Shown here: one piece after another, positions 63,956 to 64,000 of the stretch
Numbering within the stretch: the stretch's first letter is position 1
How the letters are laid out: each line of letters opens with the position of its first letter
Origin: Streptomyces carminius
GTDB lineage: Bacteria > Actinomycetota > Actinomycetes > Streptomycetales > Streptomycetaceae
NCBI RefSeq assembly: GCF_002794255.1
Contig: NZ_PGGW01000050.1
Location: 62,001-126,000, forward strand
DNA length: 64,000 nucleotides
Direction of reading: 5' to 3'
The notes under the pieces: model-generated
Database searches by the model: none
The model's input: the letters and a program-made list of their open reading frames with translations, nothing else
What the model was told of the DNA's origin: nothing
Position numbers and translations under genes: made by a program

Positions 63956-64000
63956 TCACTCCGCGGTGAGCTCGCCCTCGGCCTCGCCCGCGGTGGGCTC
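63956..64000 (-). CDS. rplY: Large ribosomal subunit protein bL25 (Ctc form), C-terminal tip (partial)
   Basis: Only the last 14 codons ([14 protein letters not shown]) and TGA at 63956-63958 are inside the window. An acidic Ala/Glu tail immediately upstream of pth matches the C-terminus of CTC-type bL25 and the usual rplY-pth order. The identification rests mainly on position. Confidence 0.6.
   Translation of the reverse strand, partial: EPTAGEAEGELTAE

Overview
The window is high-GC, with nearly every third codon position G or C, frequent GTG starts and 4-bp ATGA/GTGA stop-start overlaps. It carries Streptomyces-type genes: an SsgA-like sporulation protein, a tricorn protease, an Rpf resuscitation factor, LAXTG wall-anchored proteins, a TTA (bldA) codon and the tamR/tam pair. 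I read it as chromosomal core of a Streptomyces or close relative. As I remember it, the gene order pth, ppc, desaturase/TetR, tamR/tam, galK/E/T, ispE, rsmA, rpf, pmt matches the S. coelicolor core. No tRNA, rRNA, CRISPR array, intact transposon or prophage was seen.

Layout. 0-5 kb: tail of a LAXTG surface protein, an arylamine N-acetyltransferase with a SoxR-like promoter, a GNAT enzyme, exonuclease III, an aromatic-acid exporter-like protein and a MerR regulator. 5-9 kb: a tight Baeyer-Villiger monooxygenase / hydrolase / SDR operon (mymA-like) and two small proteins. 9-14 kb: tricorn protease, a repeat-bearing non-coding gap and an SsgA-like protein. 14-19 kb: a Nur-box-controlled nickel/cobalt ECF transporter, a serine hydrolase, and an AA10 LPMO with a CebR box and a TTA codon. 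19-29 kb: SDR, acyltransferase, then the overlapping ispE-rsmA-rpf chain, TatD, a zinc-ribbon protein, RsmI and the protein mannosyltransferase.

29-41 kb: two paralogous small secreted proteins of unknown function, a penicillin-binding protein, a MerR-thioredoxin pair, a DCC-family protein, an unknown protein, an ABC-F ATPase, and two tandem PQQ-propeller membrane proteins, the second an internally deleted copy of the first. 41-49 kb: a response regulator whose receiver lacks the phosphoacceptor, a sugar symporter divergent from galTEK, a second LuxR regulator, and tamR/tam. 50-56.5 kb is the most accessory-looking part: AraC, MarR and TetR regulators paired with SDRs, a hydrolase and small enzymes, plus a possible group II intron relic. 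56.6-64 kb returns to core: TetR/desaturase, ppc, a LAXTG protein, pth and the end of rplY.

The recurring theme is local regulation. Several enzyme genes sit beside their own regulator with a readable operator: SoxR-like, Nur, CebR, TamR, MarR, and TetR sites at two loci. No large undescribed system stands out. The best leads are the secreted paralogs, the propeller pair, the LPMO control region, the SoxR-like promoter and the twin TetR operators.
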